Origin: Thermonema lapsum
Lineage (GTDB): Bacteria > Bacteroidota > Bacteroidia > Cytophagales > Thermonemataceae
Assembly: GCF_011761635.1 (NCBI RefSeq)
Contig: NZ_JAASRN010000002.1
Location: forward strand, 522,634-586,633
DNA length: 64,000 nt
Reading direction: 5' to 3'
The first letter of the stretch is position 1. Every line of letters starts with the position of its first letter. Below, one piece after another: positions 9,366 through 18,556 of this stretch. The notes beneath the pieces were generated by a model. The model ran no database searches. It was not told the DNA's origin and saw only the letters and a program-made list of their open reading frames with translations. The position numbers and the translations under genes are program-made.

Positions 9366-11636
9366 TTACTTGTTGGTATGTACTCTTAGTTTGGCAAACT
9401 TGAGCAGCAGCGTCTTTTGTCCGACTTCTTCGAAGTCGATAACCGCTTTTTTTTCATCGCCGCTGCCTTCCAGACTCAATACCGTGCCATAACCAAATTT
9501 TTTATGCTCTACTCTTGCGCCCTCAACGACCAAATGGATGTCGCTGGGCTGAAAGTCTGCCGGCGGGCGATAAGTGGCGCTCTTGATGGCACTTTGGTTC
9601 TGTTTGTATTGACGGATGGCGTCCGCCAAGCCGGTATCGGACTCTTCTCTGTATGCACGAGAATTGTAGGGGCTTGTGCCTCGCCAATCAAGATATATCG
9701 GTGAAATCTCTTGCAAGAAACGGCTGGGCGTCCGTTCCATCAGTTTGCCATAGATATACCGTTTTCTGGCAAAAGAAAGCGTAAGCCGTTCTTTTGCACG
9801 TGTCATGGCTACATAGAACAAGCGCCGCTCCTCTTCGAGGTCTTCTAATGTAGCCGATGAAATGTAAGAGGGGAAAAGCTCTTCTTCCATACCGGCAACA
9901 TATACTTGGCGGAACTCCAATCCTTTGGCGCCGTGGACCGTCATCAATGATACAGCTTCTTGGTCGTCATCAGCCTCGTCTGCCGAAGTAAGCAAAGCCA
10001 CCTCTTGCAAAAAAGCACTCAGGCTTTTGTCTTCCCTGTTGGGGTCTTGTACAAACGCCTGCACCCCATTCAAAAATTCTTGTATGTTTTCATAACGGAC
10101 GATGCCCTCCACGCTCTTGTCTTCATAATACTCTTTGAGCAAGCCCGAGCGCCGTACGACTTCGGTGGCTACCTCGTAAGCATCCCGCTCTTGAATCATC
10201 AGTCTGAAAGCTTCCATCATCACAGTAAACTCTTCGAGGACGCTGAGCGTGTTGCCTTTCAGATAGCGATTTGCTTGCTTCAAAGCCCCCCACAGTCCTA
10301 AACCTTCGGTGCGGGCAACTATCAGCACTTTATCGACGGTTACATCGCCCAAGCCTCGCTTCGGAAAGTTCACAATACGCTTGAAAGCCTCTTCGTCGTT
10401 GGGGTTGAGTGCCAGTCGCAAGTAAGCCAGAATGTCTTTGATTTCCTTGCGCTGATAAAACGATATGCCGCCTATGATGCGGTATTTGATGCCAGCGCGA
10501 CGCAAAGCCTCCTCAAAAGCCCTCGACTGCGCATTGGTACGATACAAAATAGCAATTTCTTTGTTGGACAACTGTTTCTTAAACTTCTGCTCTTGAAGGT
10601 CATCGACCACCAAGCGAGCCTCTTCGTTGTCGCTCCAAGCTTCTATCACCTTAATCAATTCTCCCCTGGGGTTGCTTGTCCACACTCTTTTGGGTAGTTG
10701 GTGTTGATTGTGGGCAATCACCTCATTGGCTGCCTCCACTATCACCTGTGTAGAGCGATAGTTCTGTTCGAGCCGCACCACCACCGCTTCGGAATAGTCC
10801 TTTTGGAAGTTTAGAATATTGCGTATGTCGGCACCACGAAAGGCATAAATACTCTGAGCGTCATCGCCCACCACGCCTATGTTGCGGTGCACGTTGGCAA
10901 GCTTGCGTATAATCCAATACTGCGCCAAGTTGGTGTCCTGAAACTCATCCACCATGATAAACTGAAAACGGTGCTGGTATTTGTTTAGCACGTCGAGGTG
11001 GTCCCGAAAAAGGATGTTAGTATTGAATAGCAGGTCGTCAAAGTCCATGGCGTTGGCTTTGAAACAACGCTCTTGATACATCTTGTAAATAGTGCCCATA
11101 TGTGGGCGTTGAGCAGCTTCATCCTCTGCCAGAAAAATAGGATTTGACAGATACTCGCGGTAAGAAATCAGGCTGTTTTTTAGGAGCGATATCCGCCCAT
11201 GCACATACGCCGGGCGATACAGCTTGTCATCCAGATTCAGCTCTTTGACAATGCTTCTGATAAGCGAATGCGAATCATCGGTATCGTAAATGGTGAAATC
11301 ACGACTATAGCCCAAGCGCTCGCCTTCAATGCGTAAAATCTTGGCAAAAACCGAGTGAAAGGTACCCATCCACAAACTGCGCGCTTCGGTGCCCACGATG
11401 CGCTCGATGCGTTCGCGCATTTCGCCCGCTGCTTTGTTGGTAAATGTAAGTGCCAAGATTTGAAAAGGCTCTACGCCCAGTTCCATCAAGCGGGCAATAC
11501 GCAAGGTAAGCACCCGTGTTTTGCCTGAACCTGCGCCTGCAATCACCATCAAAGGACCTTCTATATGCTCTACGGCTTGCCGCTGGGGTTCATTCAATGT
11601 AGCTAAATACTGCTCCATGCTGTGTTGTGAATTCAT
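9366..11636 (-). CDS. pcrA: ATP-dependent DNA helicase PcrA/UvrD
   Basis: A 756-residue superfamily 1A helicase that unwinds DNA 3' to 5' in nucleotide excision and mismatch repair. Visible motifs are the Q motif (LNEPQRQAV), Walker A AGAGSGKT (33-40), Walker B VDEFQDTN (229-236), motif III GDDAQSIYAFRGAD, motif IV EQNYRS and motif V/VI TVHGAKGLEF...VAMTRAKERL. The last 60 residues form the small Tudor-like PcrA C-terminal domain. The length is normal. It is the first gene of a two-gene unit with DUF4290. Confidence 0.96.
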   Translation of the reverse strand: MNSQHSMEQYLATLNEPQRQAVEHIEGPLMVIAGAGSGKTRVLTLRIARLMELGVEPFQILALTFTNKAAGEMRERIERIVGTEARSLWMGTFHSVFAKILRIEGERLGYSRDFTIYDTDDSHSLIRSIVKELNLDDKLYRPAYVHGRISLLKNSLISYREYLSNPIFLAEDEAAQRPHMGTIYKMYQERCFKANAMDFDDLLFNTNILFRDHLDVLNKYQHRFQFIMVDEFQDTNLAQYWIIRKLANVHRNIGVVGDDAQSIYAFRGADIRNILNFQKDYSEAVVVRLEQNYRSTQVIVEAANEVIAHNQHQLPKRVWTSNPRGELIKVIEAWSDNEEARLVVDDLQEQKFKKQLSNKEIAILYRTNAQSRAFEEALRRAGIKYRIIGGISFYQRKEIKDILAYLRLALNPNDEEAFKRIVNFPKRGLGDVTVDKVLIVARTEGLGLWGALKQANRYLKGNTLSVLEEFTVMMEAFRLMIQERDAYEVATEVVRRSGLLKEYYEDKSVEGIVRYENIQEFLNGVQAFVQDPNREDKSLSAFLQEVALLTSADEADDDQEAVSLMTVHGAKGLEFRQVYVAGMEEELFPSYISSATLEDLEEERRLFYVAMTRAKERLTLSFARKRYIYGKLMERTPSRFLQEISPIYLDWRGTSPYNSRAYREESDTGLADAIRQYKQNQSAIKSATYRPPADFQPSDIHLVVEGARVEHKKFGYGTVLSLEGSGDEKKAVIDFEEVGQKTLLLKFAKLRVHTNK

Positions 11637-11735
11637 GGGGGCAATTTACGAAAAACAAAGCACTTCAAGCAGCTTCACTCCTCAACGCTTACTTTTGAGG
11701 CAATTGCTCTTTATTTTACTCGAAAAGCATTTGTT

Positions 11736-12834
11736 ATGACAAAGCATCAGTTGCTACTACTTCTGCATTTGCTTTTTCTTCCATGTCTGTTCATCAGTTG
11801 TTCCAAAAGAAGCCTCCCTCAAAGTGAAAGTGTAGGGTTTTATCCTTATCGCCAAGGCGAATATTGGGGCTTTTGCGACCGAAAAAAACAAATACGCATT
11901 CCCTGCCGCTACGATTACGTGGAGCCTTTCTGCGAAGGGCTTGCCAAAGTAAACTACAAGGGCAAATGGGGCTTCATCGACCGGCAAGGGCAATGGGTCG
12001 TCCCTCCACAATACGAGCTGGTGAGCTCTTTTAAGGATGTTTATGCCGTCGTTACCCTGAACAAACTGCGGGGCATCATTGACCGCACAGGCAAGGTAGT
12101 CGTGCCCATTCAATACGAAACTGTAGAGTTGTTTTACGAAGGACGCGCACGCGTATCACGCAATGGGCTGTGGGGATTTGTAGATACACAAGGCAAGGAA
12201 GTCATTCCTTTGATTTATGAAGAAGTGGGTCCTTTTTGCGAAAGTATGGCACCAATACGCCGCAAGGGACTTTACGGATTCATCAACCTGAAAGGGAAAG
12301 AGGTCATACCACCACAATACGACGAGGTAGACCTCTTCCGGGAAGGGCTGGCTCTGGTAAAAAAAATATACCTCCTTGGGCTTTATCAACAAAAAAGGGA
12401 AATGGGTCATTCCGCCACAATACGACCATGCCGGCAGCTTTCATGAAGGCTTGGCTGTAGTGCACAATAACAAAGGCTACTTCTACATTAACCACCGCAA
12501 TGAGCCTGTCATTGCGGGTCCTTTTGAAGTCGCTTTTGAATTCGTCAACGGCTTGGCAATGATACGCCAATCCAATCGATTCGGCTTCATCAACCGTCAG
12601 GGCGAAGTGGTAGTGCCCCCTGTGTTCGACGATGCATGGCATTTCGAAATGCCCTCTTTCACTTGGGTAGCAAAAGATGGCAAGTATGGATTTATCAACA
12701 GAAAAGGCGAAATAGTGGTGCCGCTCAAGTATGCAGAAGCTTATTTGGTCTCGGGCGAGGTAGCTGAAGTGCGTTTAATCAAAGGCAAAAGCGGCTACGT
12801 GGACATGCAGGGCAATGAATTCTGGGATAAATAA
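11736..12834 (+). pseudogene. WG-repeat lipoprotein, frameshifted at an A8 tract
   Basis: A lipoprotein (lipobox FISC, Cys22) followed by about nine to ten WG repeats, each of the form WGF-I/V-D/N-x-x-G-x-x-V-I/V-P-x-x-Y. The reading frame that starts at 11736 is closed at 12446. The repeats continue without loss in the +1 frame from about 12367 to the stop at 12834. The shift falls at eight A residues (12359-12366); with seven, the frame reads VKKYTSLGFINKKG, a normal repeat. So the locus is one gene with a single-base indel, or it uses slippage at the A tract. A -7 element (TACTTTTG) lies at 11690-11697. WG-repeat proteins have no settled function. Confidence 0.8.
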
Positions 12835-12966
12835 AACGCAGCGCCCCAAACCCCATGGCTTTCATACTAAAAACACAAAAAATTCACAGAAAACAAAAGT
12901 CAATCCGTTGACTTTCAAAGAGAAATAAGCTACATTATGAACATGTTCAACTAAACTTCTACAGTC

Positions 12967-13542
12967 ATGAAAAAAGTACTGCTGCTTACCGGCGACTATG
13001 CCGAAGACTACGAAACCATGGTGCCCTACCAAATGCTGCTGATGGTAGGCTACGAAGTGCATGCTGTCTGCCCCGACAAAAAGAAAGGAGACAAAGTGCG
13101 CACTGCCATCCACGACTTTGAAGGAGAGCAGACCTACAGCGAAAAACCGGGACACTGGTTTACCCTCTCCTACTCTTTCGATGAGGTAAAAGCCGAGCAG
13201 TATGACGGCTTGGTCATTGCCGGTGGACGAGCACCCGAATACCTGCGCCTCAATCAGAGAGTGCTCGACATTGTACGCCATTTCTTTGAAGCCGACAAAC
13301 CGGTAGCTGCTATCTGTCATGGCATACAAATACTCACTGCTGCGGGGGTAGTCAAGGGGCGTACCTTAACCGCCTATCCCGCCGTAGGTCCAGAAGTAAC
13401 GCTTGCCGGGGGTCATTTCAAAGAAGTAGCCGCCGACCAAGCCGTAGTAGATGGTAATCTGGTAACGGCACCTGCGTGGCCTGCCCATCCGGCTTTCATC
13501 CGTGAGTTTTTGAAACTCATGCGCGAAGAAATCCCTGCCTAA
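12967..13542 (+). CDS. DJ-1/PfpI family protein
   Basis: A 191-residue cytoplasmic protein of the DJ-1/PfpI superfamily (class I glutamine amidotransferase-like fold). The nucleophile elbow AICHG gives Cys117-His118. The conserved acidic residue lies in the early loop (Glu13 region), and the GGRAPEYL motif at about 86-93 is typical of the PfpI branch. Members act as proteases, glyoxalases or deglycases; the substrate cannot be told here. It stands alone, with a strong terminator directly after it. Confidence 0.9.
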   Translation: MKKVLLLTGDYAEDYETMVPYQMLLMVGYEVHAVCPDKKKGDKVRTAIHDFEGEQTYSEKPGHWFTLSYSFDEVKAEQYDGLVIAGGRAPEYLRLNQRVLDIVRHFFEADKPVAAICHGIQILTAAGVVKGRTLTAYPAVGPEVTLAGGHFKEVAADQAVVDGNLVTAPAWPAHPAFIREFLKLMREEIPA

Positions 13543-13564
13543 GGGCAAGTTAAAGGCTATTTGT

Positions 13565-13604
13565 GCCCATGAACTCCAACAGTGGTTCATGGGCTTTTTA
13601 TTTT
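13565..13604 (+). terminator. Terminator after the DJ-1/PfpI gene
   Basis: A 10-bp perfect stem (13565-13574 with 13585-13594) and a 10-base loop, then TTTTTATTTT. Confidence 0.85.
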
Positions 13605-13838
13605 ACAGCATCTGCACATGCACTCCGATGATTTCGGCATGCATGCACCCTTCTACAATCTTGTTGTAGGCTTATACTACCCGATGCACCAGCACTGGCG
13701 CCTACTCCGAACAAATTGGTAGCATAGTCTTCTGCCGTCGGTTCTACCAAACTGAGCAATACCACATGCAAATGTTGCCCAAAAGGCAACTTCACAGCTA
13801 CCGCCTTCTAAAAAGCTGTGCAGCACTCTGTTGAACAT
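13603..13838 (-). pseudogene. Possible remnant of a decayed small gene
   Basis: Three protein-like stretches on the minus strand lie end to end but in different frames. They begin MFNRVLHSFLEGG (from 13838), continue VKLPFGQHLHVVLLSLVEP (through an AEDYATNLFG stretch) and end AYNKIVEGCMHAEIIGVHV with a TAA at 13603-13605. Each looks like real protein, but two frameshifts break the whole. The family is not recognised. It lies directly downstream of the PLP-enzyme gene on the same strand. This reading is tentative; the segment may instead be plain intergenic DNA. Confidence 0.3.
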
Positions 13839-13866
13839 TGCCGCCGAGGGGTCTTAATACATCGGG

Positions 13867-15129
13867 TCATCTATCAACCTGCTCGAGCGCTTGCTTCAGG
13901 TCCCAAATAAGGTCATCGGGGTGCTCCACACCTACCGACAAACGTATCATCTTGTCGGTAATGCCCATTTCGGCTTTTCGCTGTGCAGGCACACCGGCAT
14001 GGGTCATGGTGGCAGGATGCTGCGCCAAAGACTCGGTACTTCCCAAGCTTACTGCCAGCTTCACCAGCTTCAGGCTATTGAGCATCCGGAAAGCAGCTGC
14101 TTCGCCCCCTTTCACATCGAAAGAGAGCATGGCTCCTGTGCTGCTGCATTGCTTACGGAAAATGGCATATTGCTGCGGCTCGTGCTCTTCGCTCAGAAAA
14201 CCCAAATAATGCACCTTTTCTACCTTGGGATGCTCACGCAAAAACTCTGCTACCACTCGGGCATTTTTAGCCTGCCGCTCCATACGCAGCTGCAGGGTCT
14301 CCAAGCTGCGCAACAGCAACCAGCCTGTCCAAGGTCCCGCCATGTTGCCCAGAAAAGTACGCAATACCTTGACTCGCTGCATATATTCGGCTTTGCCCGA
14401 CACAGCCCCTGCAATCACGTCGCTGTGTCCGCCAATATATTTGGTTGCCGAGTAAGCCACTAAGTCGGCACCATGCTTAAGCGGGTGCTGCCAAAGAGGA
14501 CCCAAATAAGTGTTATCGACAACCACCACCGGTTTGTGGTTATCGCTACTGAAATGCTCTGCCAAGCGCTTGCCCCATTCAATATCGTAAAGCGTATTGG
14601 TGGGGTTGGCGGGTGTCTCTATGTATATTATGCCCAAGCGTTTGCCTTGCAATGCTTTTTCAAGACGCTGCTGCAAGGCATCGTAGGTGTCTTGCCGGTT
14701 CCACTCCAAAGAACTGATGCCATATTTAGGCAGGATTTCTGAAATGAATTGGTCGGTGCCGCCATATAAAGGATTGGTATGCAAAATCACATCGCCGGGC
14801 TGTAAAAACTCAAGCAAAATGGTAGTAATTGCCGACATGCCACTTTCAAATACGGCACAATCATCGGCTTGGTCCCAAAGCCCCAAACGGTCTTCGAGTA
14901 TTTCAAGGTCGGGGTTGTTGATGCGGCTGTAAATCAAACCCAGCTGCTCTCCTTTGTTGGGCTGACGCAAACCATAGGCAAGCTCAAAGTGCGCTTTGCC
15001 CTCCTCGGCAGTTTTGAAGACAAAAGTAGAGGTCTGGAAGATGGGGCATTTCAGTGCTCCTTCCGACCACTCAGGGCGGTAACCGTAAGACATCATTAGG
15101 CTTTCGGGACGGAAGTCCGGCTTATCCAT
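13867..15129 (-). CDS. Cys/Met metabolism PLP-dependent enzyme (cystathionine gamma-synthase family)
   Basis: A 420-residue fold-type I PLP enzyme of the trans-sulfuration family (cystathionine gamma-synthase/lyase, methionine gamma-lyase). The PLP lysine is Lys230 in SATKYIGGHSD. YSRINNP (68-74), ESGMSAI (95-101), ETPANPT (171-177) and the SLGSTESL loop near the C-terminus are all family motifs. Substrate cannot be read from sequence: synthase, gamma-lyase and methionine gamma-lyase share them. A -7 box TACATTTG lies at 15174-15181, about 45 bases before the start. Confidence 0.9.
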   Translation of the reverse strand: MDKPDFRPESLMMSYGYRPEWSEGALKCPIFQTSTFVFKTAEEGKAHFELAYGLRQPNKGEQLGLIYSRINNPDLEILEDRLGLWDQADDCAVFESGMSAITTILLEFLQPGDVILHTNPLYGGTDQFISEILPKYGISSLEWNRQDTYDALQQRLEKALQGKRLGIIYIETPANPTNTLYDIEWGKRLAEHFSSDNHKPVVVVDNTYLGPLWQHPLKHGADLVAYSATKYIGGHSDVIAGAVSGKAEYMQRVKVLRTFLGNMAGPWTGWLLLRSLETLQLRMERQAKNARVVAEFLREHPKVEKVHYLGFLSEEHEPQQYAIFRKQCSSTGAMLSFDVKGGEAAAFRMLNSLKLVKLAVSLGSTESLAQHPATMTHAGVPAQRKAEMGITDKMIRLSVGVEHPDDLIWDLKQALEQVDR

Positions 15130-15173
15130 AACTTTTTGAATTTTTTATTGAAAAAATAGCATTTAAGTGCGTC

Positions 15174-15181
15174 CAAATGTA
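15174..15181 (-). promoter_or_regulatory. Candidate -7 element for the PLP-enzyme gene
   Basis: TACATTTG on the minus strand matches TAnnTTTG, but no TTG is seen at the right distance upstream. Confidence 0.35.
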
Positions 15182-15202
15182 AGAAATTTTGCAAGATATT
15201 AG

Positions 15203-15233
15203 TTTGATATTGGCGCTTTTCATTGTACTTTTG
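15203..15233 (+). promoter_or_regulatory. Bacteroidota-type promoter for the DUF3109 gene
   Basis: TTTG (15203-15206), a 19-base spacer and TACTTTTG (15226-15233) form a full consensus match about 41 bases before the ATG. Confidence 0.65.
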
Positions 15234-15274
15234 AGTAACACCTTTCGTAAAATGCAGTCCGCTCTCTTTGGTTT

Positions 15275-15868
15275 ATGATTATTGTAGGGAACGTATATCT
15301 GTCTGACGACATTGCAGAGGAGTACTTTGTATGCGAACTTTCTGCTTGCAAAGGGGCTTGCTGTGTAGAAGGCGACGCCGGCGCCCCTTTGGAAGAGGCA
15401 GAGTGTGAAACTATAGCCCAATTGCTGCCTACGGTGCGCCCTTACCTTTCGCAAGAAGCGATAGAAATAATAGAAGCGCAGGGTACTCATACCATCGACC
15501 AAGAAGGCGAACTATCAACCCCTATCTTACCCACTGGCGAGTGTGTTTATGCTTTCCGCGACGAGCGAGGGCAACTCAAATGTGCTTTCGAACAAGCCTA
15601 TCATGAAGGGAAGAGCCATTTCAAGAAACCCATTTCCTGCCATTTGTATCCCATACGCATCACCCACTACGATGAGTTTGACGCAGTGAATTACCATCGT
15701 TGGGAAATTTGTAAGCCGGCTTGTGCACATGGCAAGCAGTTGCGCGTGCCGCTCTATCGCTTTCTGAAAGAGCCACTCATACGGAAATACGGTAGGCGAT
15801 GGTACGAAGAATTATGCAGAACCATCGCTATCCAGTTTGCTACTACTCAAGACAATGATTCCATTTAA
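15275..15868 (+). CDS. DUF3109 family cysteine-rich protein
   Basis: A 197-residue protein of the DUF3109 family, common in Bacteroidota. Conserved cysteines are clear: Cys20, Cys25, Cys29 and Cys30 in C-x4-C-x3-CC near the N-terminus, a Cys in the TGECVYAF segment, another in the SCHLYPIRI segment, and two in the WEICKPACAHG block. The pattern resembles the YkgJ-type metal-chelating proteins, so metal (Zn or Fe) binding is likely, but function is unknown. A lipoprotein gene follows 17 bases later. Confidence 0.88.
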   Translation: MIIVGNVYLSDDIAEEYFVCELSACKGACCVEGDAGAPLEEAECETIAQLLPTVRPYLSQEAIEIIEAQGTHTIDQEGELSTPILPTGECVYAFRDERGQLKCAFEQAYHEGKSHFKKPISCHLYPIRITHYDEFDAVNYHRWEICKPACAHGKQLRVPLYRFLKEPLIRKYGRRWYEELCRTIAIQFATTQDNDSI

Positions 15869-15885
15869 AAAACATCACAAGAAAA

Positions 15886-16803
15886 ATGAAAGCTGCTCGC
15901 CTTCCTATTACCGGCTTTTTCTTCATAATGGCTACTTTGCTTTTGCTTGGCTGCCAAACAGAGCAAGCACAGCGACAAACGGCAAAGCGCAAGCAAGATT
16001 TGTCGCCTGTCGATGCAGACGATTTGACCACCGACAGCAGCCGTTTTCAGCCACTCATCAGCGAGTTTATACCTGAAAGCAGCCTGCTGCTCGAAAAACT
16101 GCTGGAATACCCTGCCCAACTACAAGACGCCAATGAGCTCTTACAAAAAAAGTCGGTAGGAGAAACAGCCCGTCTGTCGCTTGCTGCGGCACTGGCATGC
16201 CGCCTGCATCTGGCATTGCTACAACAAAACAAATCGCAAGCCCTCGTTTACCAAAAAGCTCTACAGAGCTATGCCAAAGACCTTCAGCTTGAGTTTCTGT
16301 ACCCCATTACAGATGCGTCTATAGAAGATACTCCCATAGATTCGCTTCTCACTTTGAGTCGCAAGGCACTCAACCAAGAGCAAGCCCAACGCTTCTTACT
16401 CAACTACTACCATTCGCCCTACCTATCAATTCGTTATGTGCTGTCTATGTGGTTAGAACAGTTGTATTTAAGTTGCTTGATATTTGAACACCACCCCAAC
16501 GCCAGTTTAAAAAAACACTTGGCAGAACAAAAAATATATTTGGGTAGCCTTATGATGTATCTTTCTTTCTATGACCAGAATCAAAAGATACAAAGATTAT
16601 ATAAGCAGCTTGAAAAGCTGATGCAAGCATTCGAACCCATTACCATCACCTATGAATACCGCAAGCCCACCACAGAGGTAAAGGGCAACGTGTTGGTAGT
16701 GAAGCAAAATGACCTTATGAGTTTTCGAGTACAGGAAGGAGACATCATACACATAAGCGAGACCGTAGAGAAAATGCGCAATTATCTTCTACAACAGCCA
16801 TAA
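15886..16803 (+). CDS. Hypothetical lipoprotein
   Basis: A 305-residue protein with a lipoprotein signal (LLLLGC, Cys23). The rest is almost wholly helical and rich in Leu and Gln (residues 60-250), ending in a short beta-like segment at about 250-290. No family is recognised. It is 17 bases downstream of the DUF3109 gene and probably shares its promoter. It converges on a short gene at 16811. Confidence 0.7.
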   Translation: MKAARLPITGFFFIMATLLLLGCQTEQAQRQTAKRKQDLSPVDADDLTTDSSRFQPLISEFIPESSLLLEKLLEYPAQLQDANELLQKKSVGETARLSLAAALACRLHLALLQQNKSQALVYQKALQSYAKDLQLEFLYPITDASIEDTPIDSLLTLSRKALNQEQAQRFLLNYYHSPYLSIRYVLSMWLEQLYLSCLIFEHHPNASLKKHLAEQKIYLGSLMMYLSFYDQNQKIQRLYKQLEKLMQAFEPITITYEYRKPTTEVKGNVLVVKQNDLMSFRVQEGDIIHISETVEKMRNYLLQQP

Positions 16804-16810
16804 CACAGAT

Positions 16811-17161
16811 TTAATGACCGGCTTCGTCGTCGTCATCATGCCAGATAGAGCGGGACGGATAGCGTAGCCGCCACTGTGCTTTCTCTTTTTCACGCTCAAT
16901 GATAATGGCAGCCAGCGCCTCCAAATTGCCTTGCGCAAGACAGTCCTTTACTTTTTTTTCGTCCACATCTAAACGATACATAATCTGAAAAAAACGCTCG
17001 GGGGCGCGCTGCAAGTAATAGTCTATCACCTCACAAACCGCTTGATGCAGCGCAGCCCAATTGTGGGTGCGCACAGCCGGCACATCAAAGTCACGGTGAA
17101 ACAGGCGTTCGGTAGTTTCCATAAGTGCCTGCGAGTCTTGCGGGTGGAGGTGATTATTCAC
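16811..17161 (-). CDS. Conserved-looking hypothetical protein
   Basis: A 116-residue soluble protein with no signal peptide. Residues 10-100 are predicted helical by composition (LHQAVCEVIDYYLQ, RFFQIMYRLDVDEKKV), and the C-terminus is acidic (HDDDDEAGH). The pattern DVDEKKVKDCL followed by a helix is reminiscent of small Bacteroidota-specific proteins, but I cannot assign a family. It stands alone between convergent and same-strand neighbours. Confidence 0.6.
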   Translation of the reverse strand: MNNHLHPQDSQALMETTERLFHRDFDVPAVRTHNWAALHQAVCEVIDYYLQRAPERFFQIMYRLDVDEKKVKDCLAQGNLEALAAIIIEREKEKAQWRLRYPSRSIWHDDDDEAGH

Positions 17162-17261
17162 TGCAGTTATATGTTTATGTTGAGTTTTTTAACAAAAAAT
17201 TAAGCACTGTAGTTCATTTATAAGCCTTTATTTTCAATCACTTGTTTTGTCTTTTTACAAT

Positions 17262-17284
17262 AAAAAAAGGCACCGAAGTGCCTC
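17262..17284 (-). terminator. Terminator of the suf operon
   Basis: On the minus strand, a 6-bp stem is closed by a C(TTCG)G tetraloop and followed by seven T residues (17268-17262). It sits 27 bases after the bacilliredoxin stop. Confidence 0.85.
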
Positions 17285-17310
17285 TTTCCTACGAGATATG
17301 ACAAATTAGC

Positions 17311-17730
17311 TTAGCAAAACTCCTCAAATACGGCTATCAGGTGATTTGCCAGCATCTGAGCACTGCGCCCTTCAATATGATGGCGCTCGATAAAATGTAC
17401 CAGCTCACCATCTTTGAACAAAGCAATAGAGGGCGAAGAAGGCGGATAGGGCAACATGTATTCACGCGCTTTGGCGGTGGCTTCTTTATCCACGCCGGCA
17501 AAGACAGTCGCCAGCTTATCAGGACGCTTTGGGCTCATCGACAGCGCCAGCTTGATAGCCGGACGCGCAGCCCCCGCCGCACATCCGCACACAGAATTCA
17601 CCACCATCAGAATGGTGCCTTGATTGTTGTTTTCCAATAAGTCGACTACCTCTTCGGGCGTTTTACATTCTTGAAATCCTACTTCAGTGAGGTCGGCACG
17701 CATAGGCGCCACTAATTCTTCAGGATACAT
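17311..17730 (-). CDS. BrxA/BrxB family bacilliredoxin
   Basis: A 139-residue protein of the YphP/YqiW (BrxA/BrxB) family, with the redox motif C48-G-C50 in VNSVCGCAAGAARP. In Firmicutes these remove bacillithiol from proteins. In Bacteroidota the same family occurs, and some members of the phylum make bacillithiol, but that chemistry is inferred here. It is the last gene of the sufS-sufE-DUF59 operon (30 bases after DUF59), which links it to thiol and Fe-S homeostasis. Confidence 0.9.
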   Translation of the reverse strand: MYPEELVAPMRADLTEVGFQECKTPEEVVDLLENNNQGTILMVVNSVCGCAAGAARPAIKLALSMSPKRPDKLATVFAGVDKEATAKAREYMLPYPPSSPSIALFKDGELVHFIERHHIEGRSAQMLANHLIAVFEEFC

Positions 17731-17760
17731 AGGGTTTTCTTTTTTTAAACCTAAACAAAA

Positions 17761-18102
17761 TTAAAGCAATCCTAATTCAAGGCGGGCGGCTTCCGACATC
17801 ATATCCATAGAGTAAGGCGGGTCGAAAGTCAGTTCTATCTCTACATCATTCACCCCTTCCACAGCTGCTACTTTCTGCTTCACTTCGTCGGGGATAAACT
17901 CCGCCGACGGACAGTTGGGCGAAGTGAGGGTCATCAGGATGTACACGTTGTTTACCGGGTAGATTTTAATGTCGTAAATCAAGCCCAACTCATAAATATC
18001 CACCGGTATCTCAGGGTCATACACTGTTTTGATGGCTTCGATGACTTTCTCTTTCAAGTCGGGGATATTCTCCAGATAGTTGCTTTTGTTTTCTTCGCTC
18101 AT
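17761..18102 (-). CDS. DUF59/MIP18 family Fe-S assembly protein (SufT-like)
   Basis: A 113-residue single-domain DUF59 (MIP18) protein. Diagnostic features are V-Y-D-P-E-I-P-V-D-I-Y-E-L-G-L-I at residues 27-42, and TLTSPNCPSAEFIP near residue 60, which holds the conserved reactive Cys. Such proteins help Fe-S cluster maturation and are regular members of suf operons in Bacteroidota. It lies 14 bases after sufE. Confidence 0.92.
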   Translation of the reverse strand: MSEENKSNYLENIPDLKEKVIEAIKTVYDPEIPVDIYELGLIYDIKIYPVNNVYILMTLTSPNCPSAEFIPDEVKQKVAAVEGVNDVEIELTFDPPYSMDMMSEAARLELGLL

Positions 18103-18116
18103 AGCATCTGCCTTTT

Positions 18117-18536
18117 TTATGGTTGACTGTTCACTGCTTCGGCATAAGCCTTCATGTGCTTAATCATAGATACAAGCCCATTGGCACGAGTCATCGACAG
18201 GTGCTGTTTCAAGCCTATGTCTTCAATAAGATGCAAGTTGGCTCGTGCTATTTCTTCGGGCTTGTGCCCCGACAACACCTTGATAAGCAAACTTACGATG
18301 CCCTTGACTATCAGGGCGTCGCTGTCTGCCAGAAAATACAACTTACCGTCTTTCATATAGGCATGCAACCAGACTTTCGACTGGCAGCCTTTCACTAGCT
18401 TATCTTCGGTTTTTAACTCTTCGGGCATGGGCGGCAGTTGCTTGCCCAGCTCAATCAGATAGGCGTATTTGTCTTCCCAATTGTCGAAGAGGGCAAAGTC
18501 CTCGGCTATTTCCTGTTGTATTTCTTCTATGGTCAT
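18117..18536 (-). CDS. sufE: Cysteine desulfuration protein SufE
   Basis: A 139-residue SufE that accepts persulfide sulfur from SufS and passes it to the SufBCD scaffold. The acceptor cysteine is in KLVKGCQSKVW (about residue 51), followed by the family's SDALIVKGI segment. The ATG at 18534-18536 is preferred over the longer frame to 18689, because translation from there begins exactly at the conserved MTIEEIQ helix and the extension would lie inside sufS. The start is 20 bases after the sufS stop. Confidence 0.93.
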   Translation of the reverse strand: MTIEEIQQEIAEDFALFDNWEDKYAYLIELGKQLPPMPEELKTEDKLVKGCQSKVWLHAYMKDGKLYFLADSDALIVKGIVSLLIKVLSGHKPEEIARANLHLIEDIGLKQHLSMTRANGLVSMIKHMKAYAEAVNSQP

Positions 18537-18556
18537 GACTTCATTGATTCCTCGGT

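Noticed and set aside
12376-12834. Separate WG-repeat gene starting at a TTG
   Set aside because: It begins in mid-repeat without a signal peptide, and joins the upstream frame by a one-base change.
15206-15228. Sigma-54-like box TTGGCGC near 15209
   Set aside because: The distance to the following TTG is wrong, and a full TAnnTTTG promoter overlaps it.
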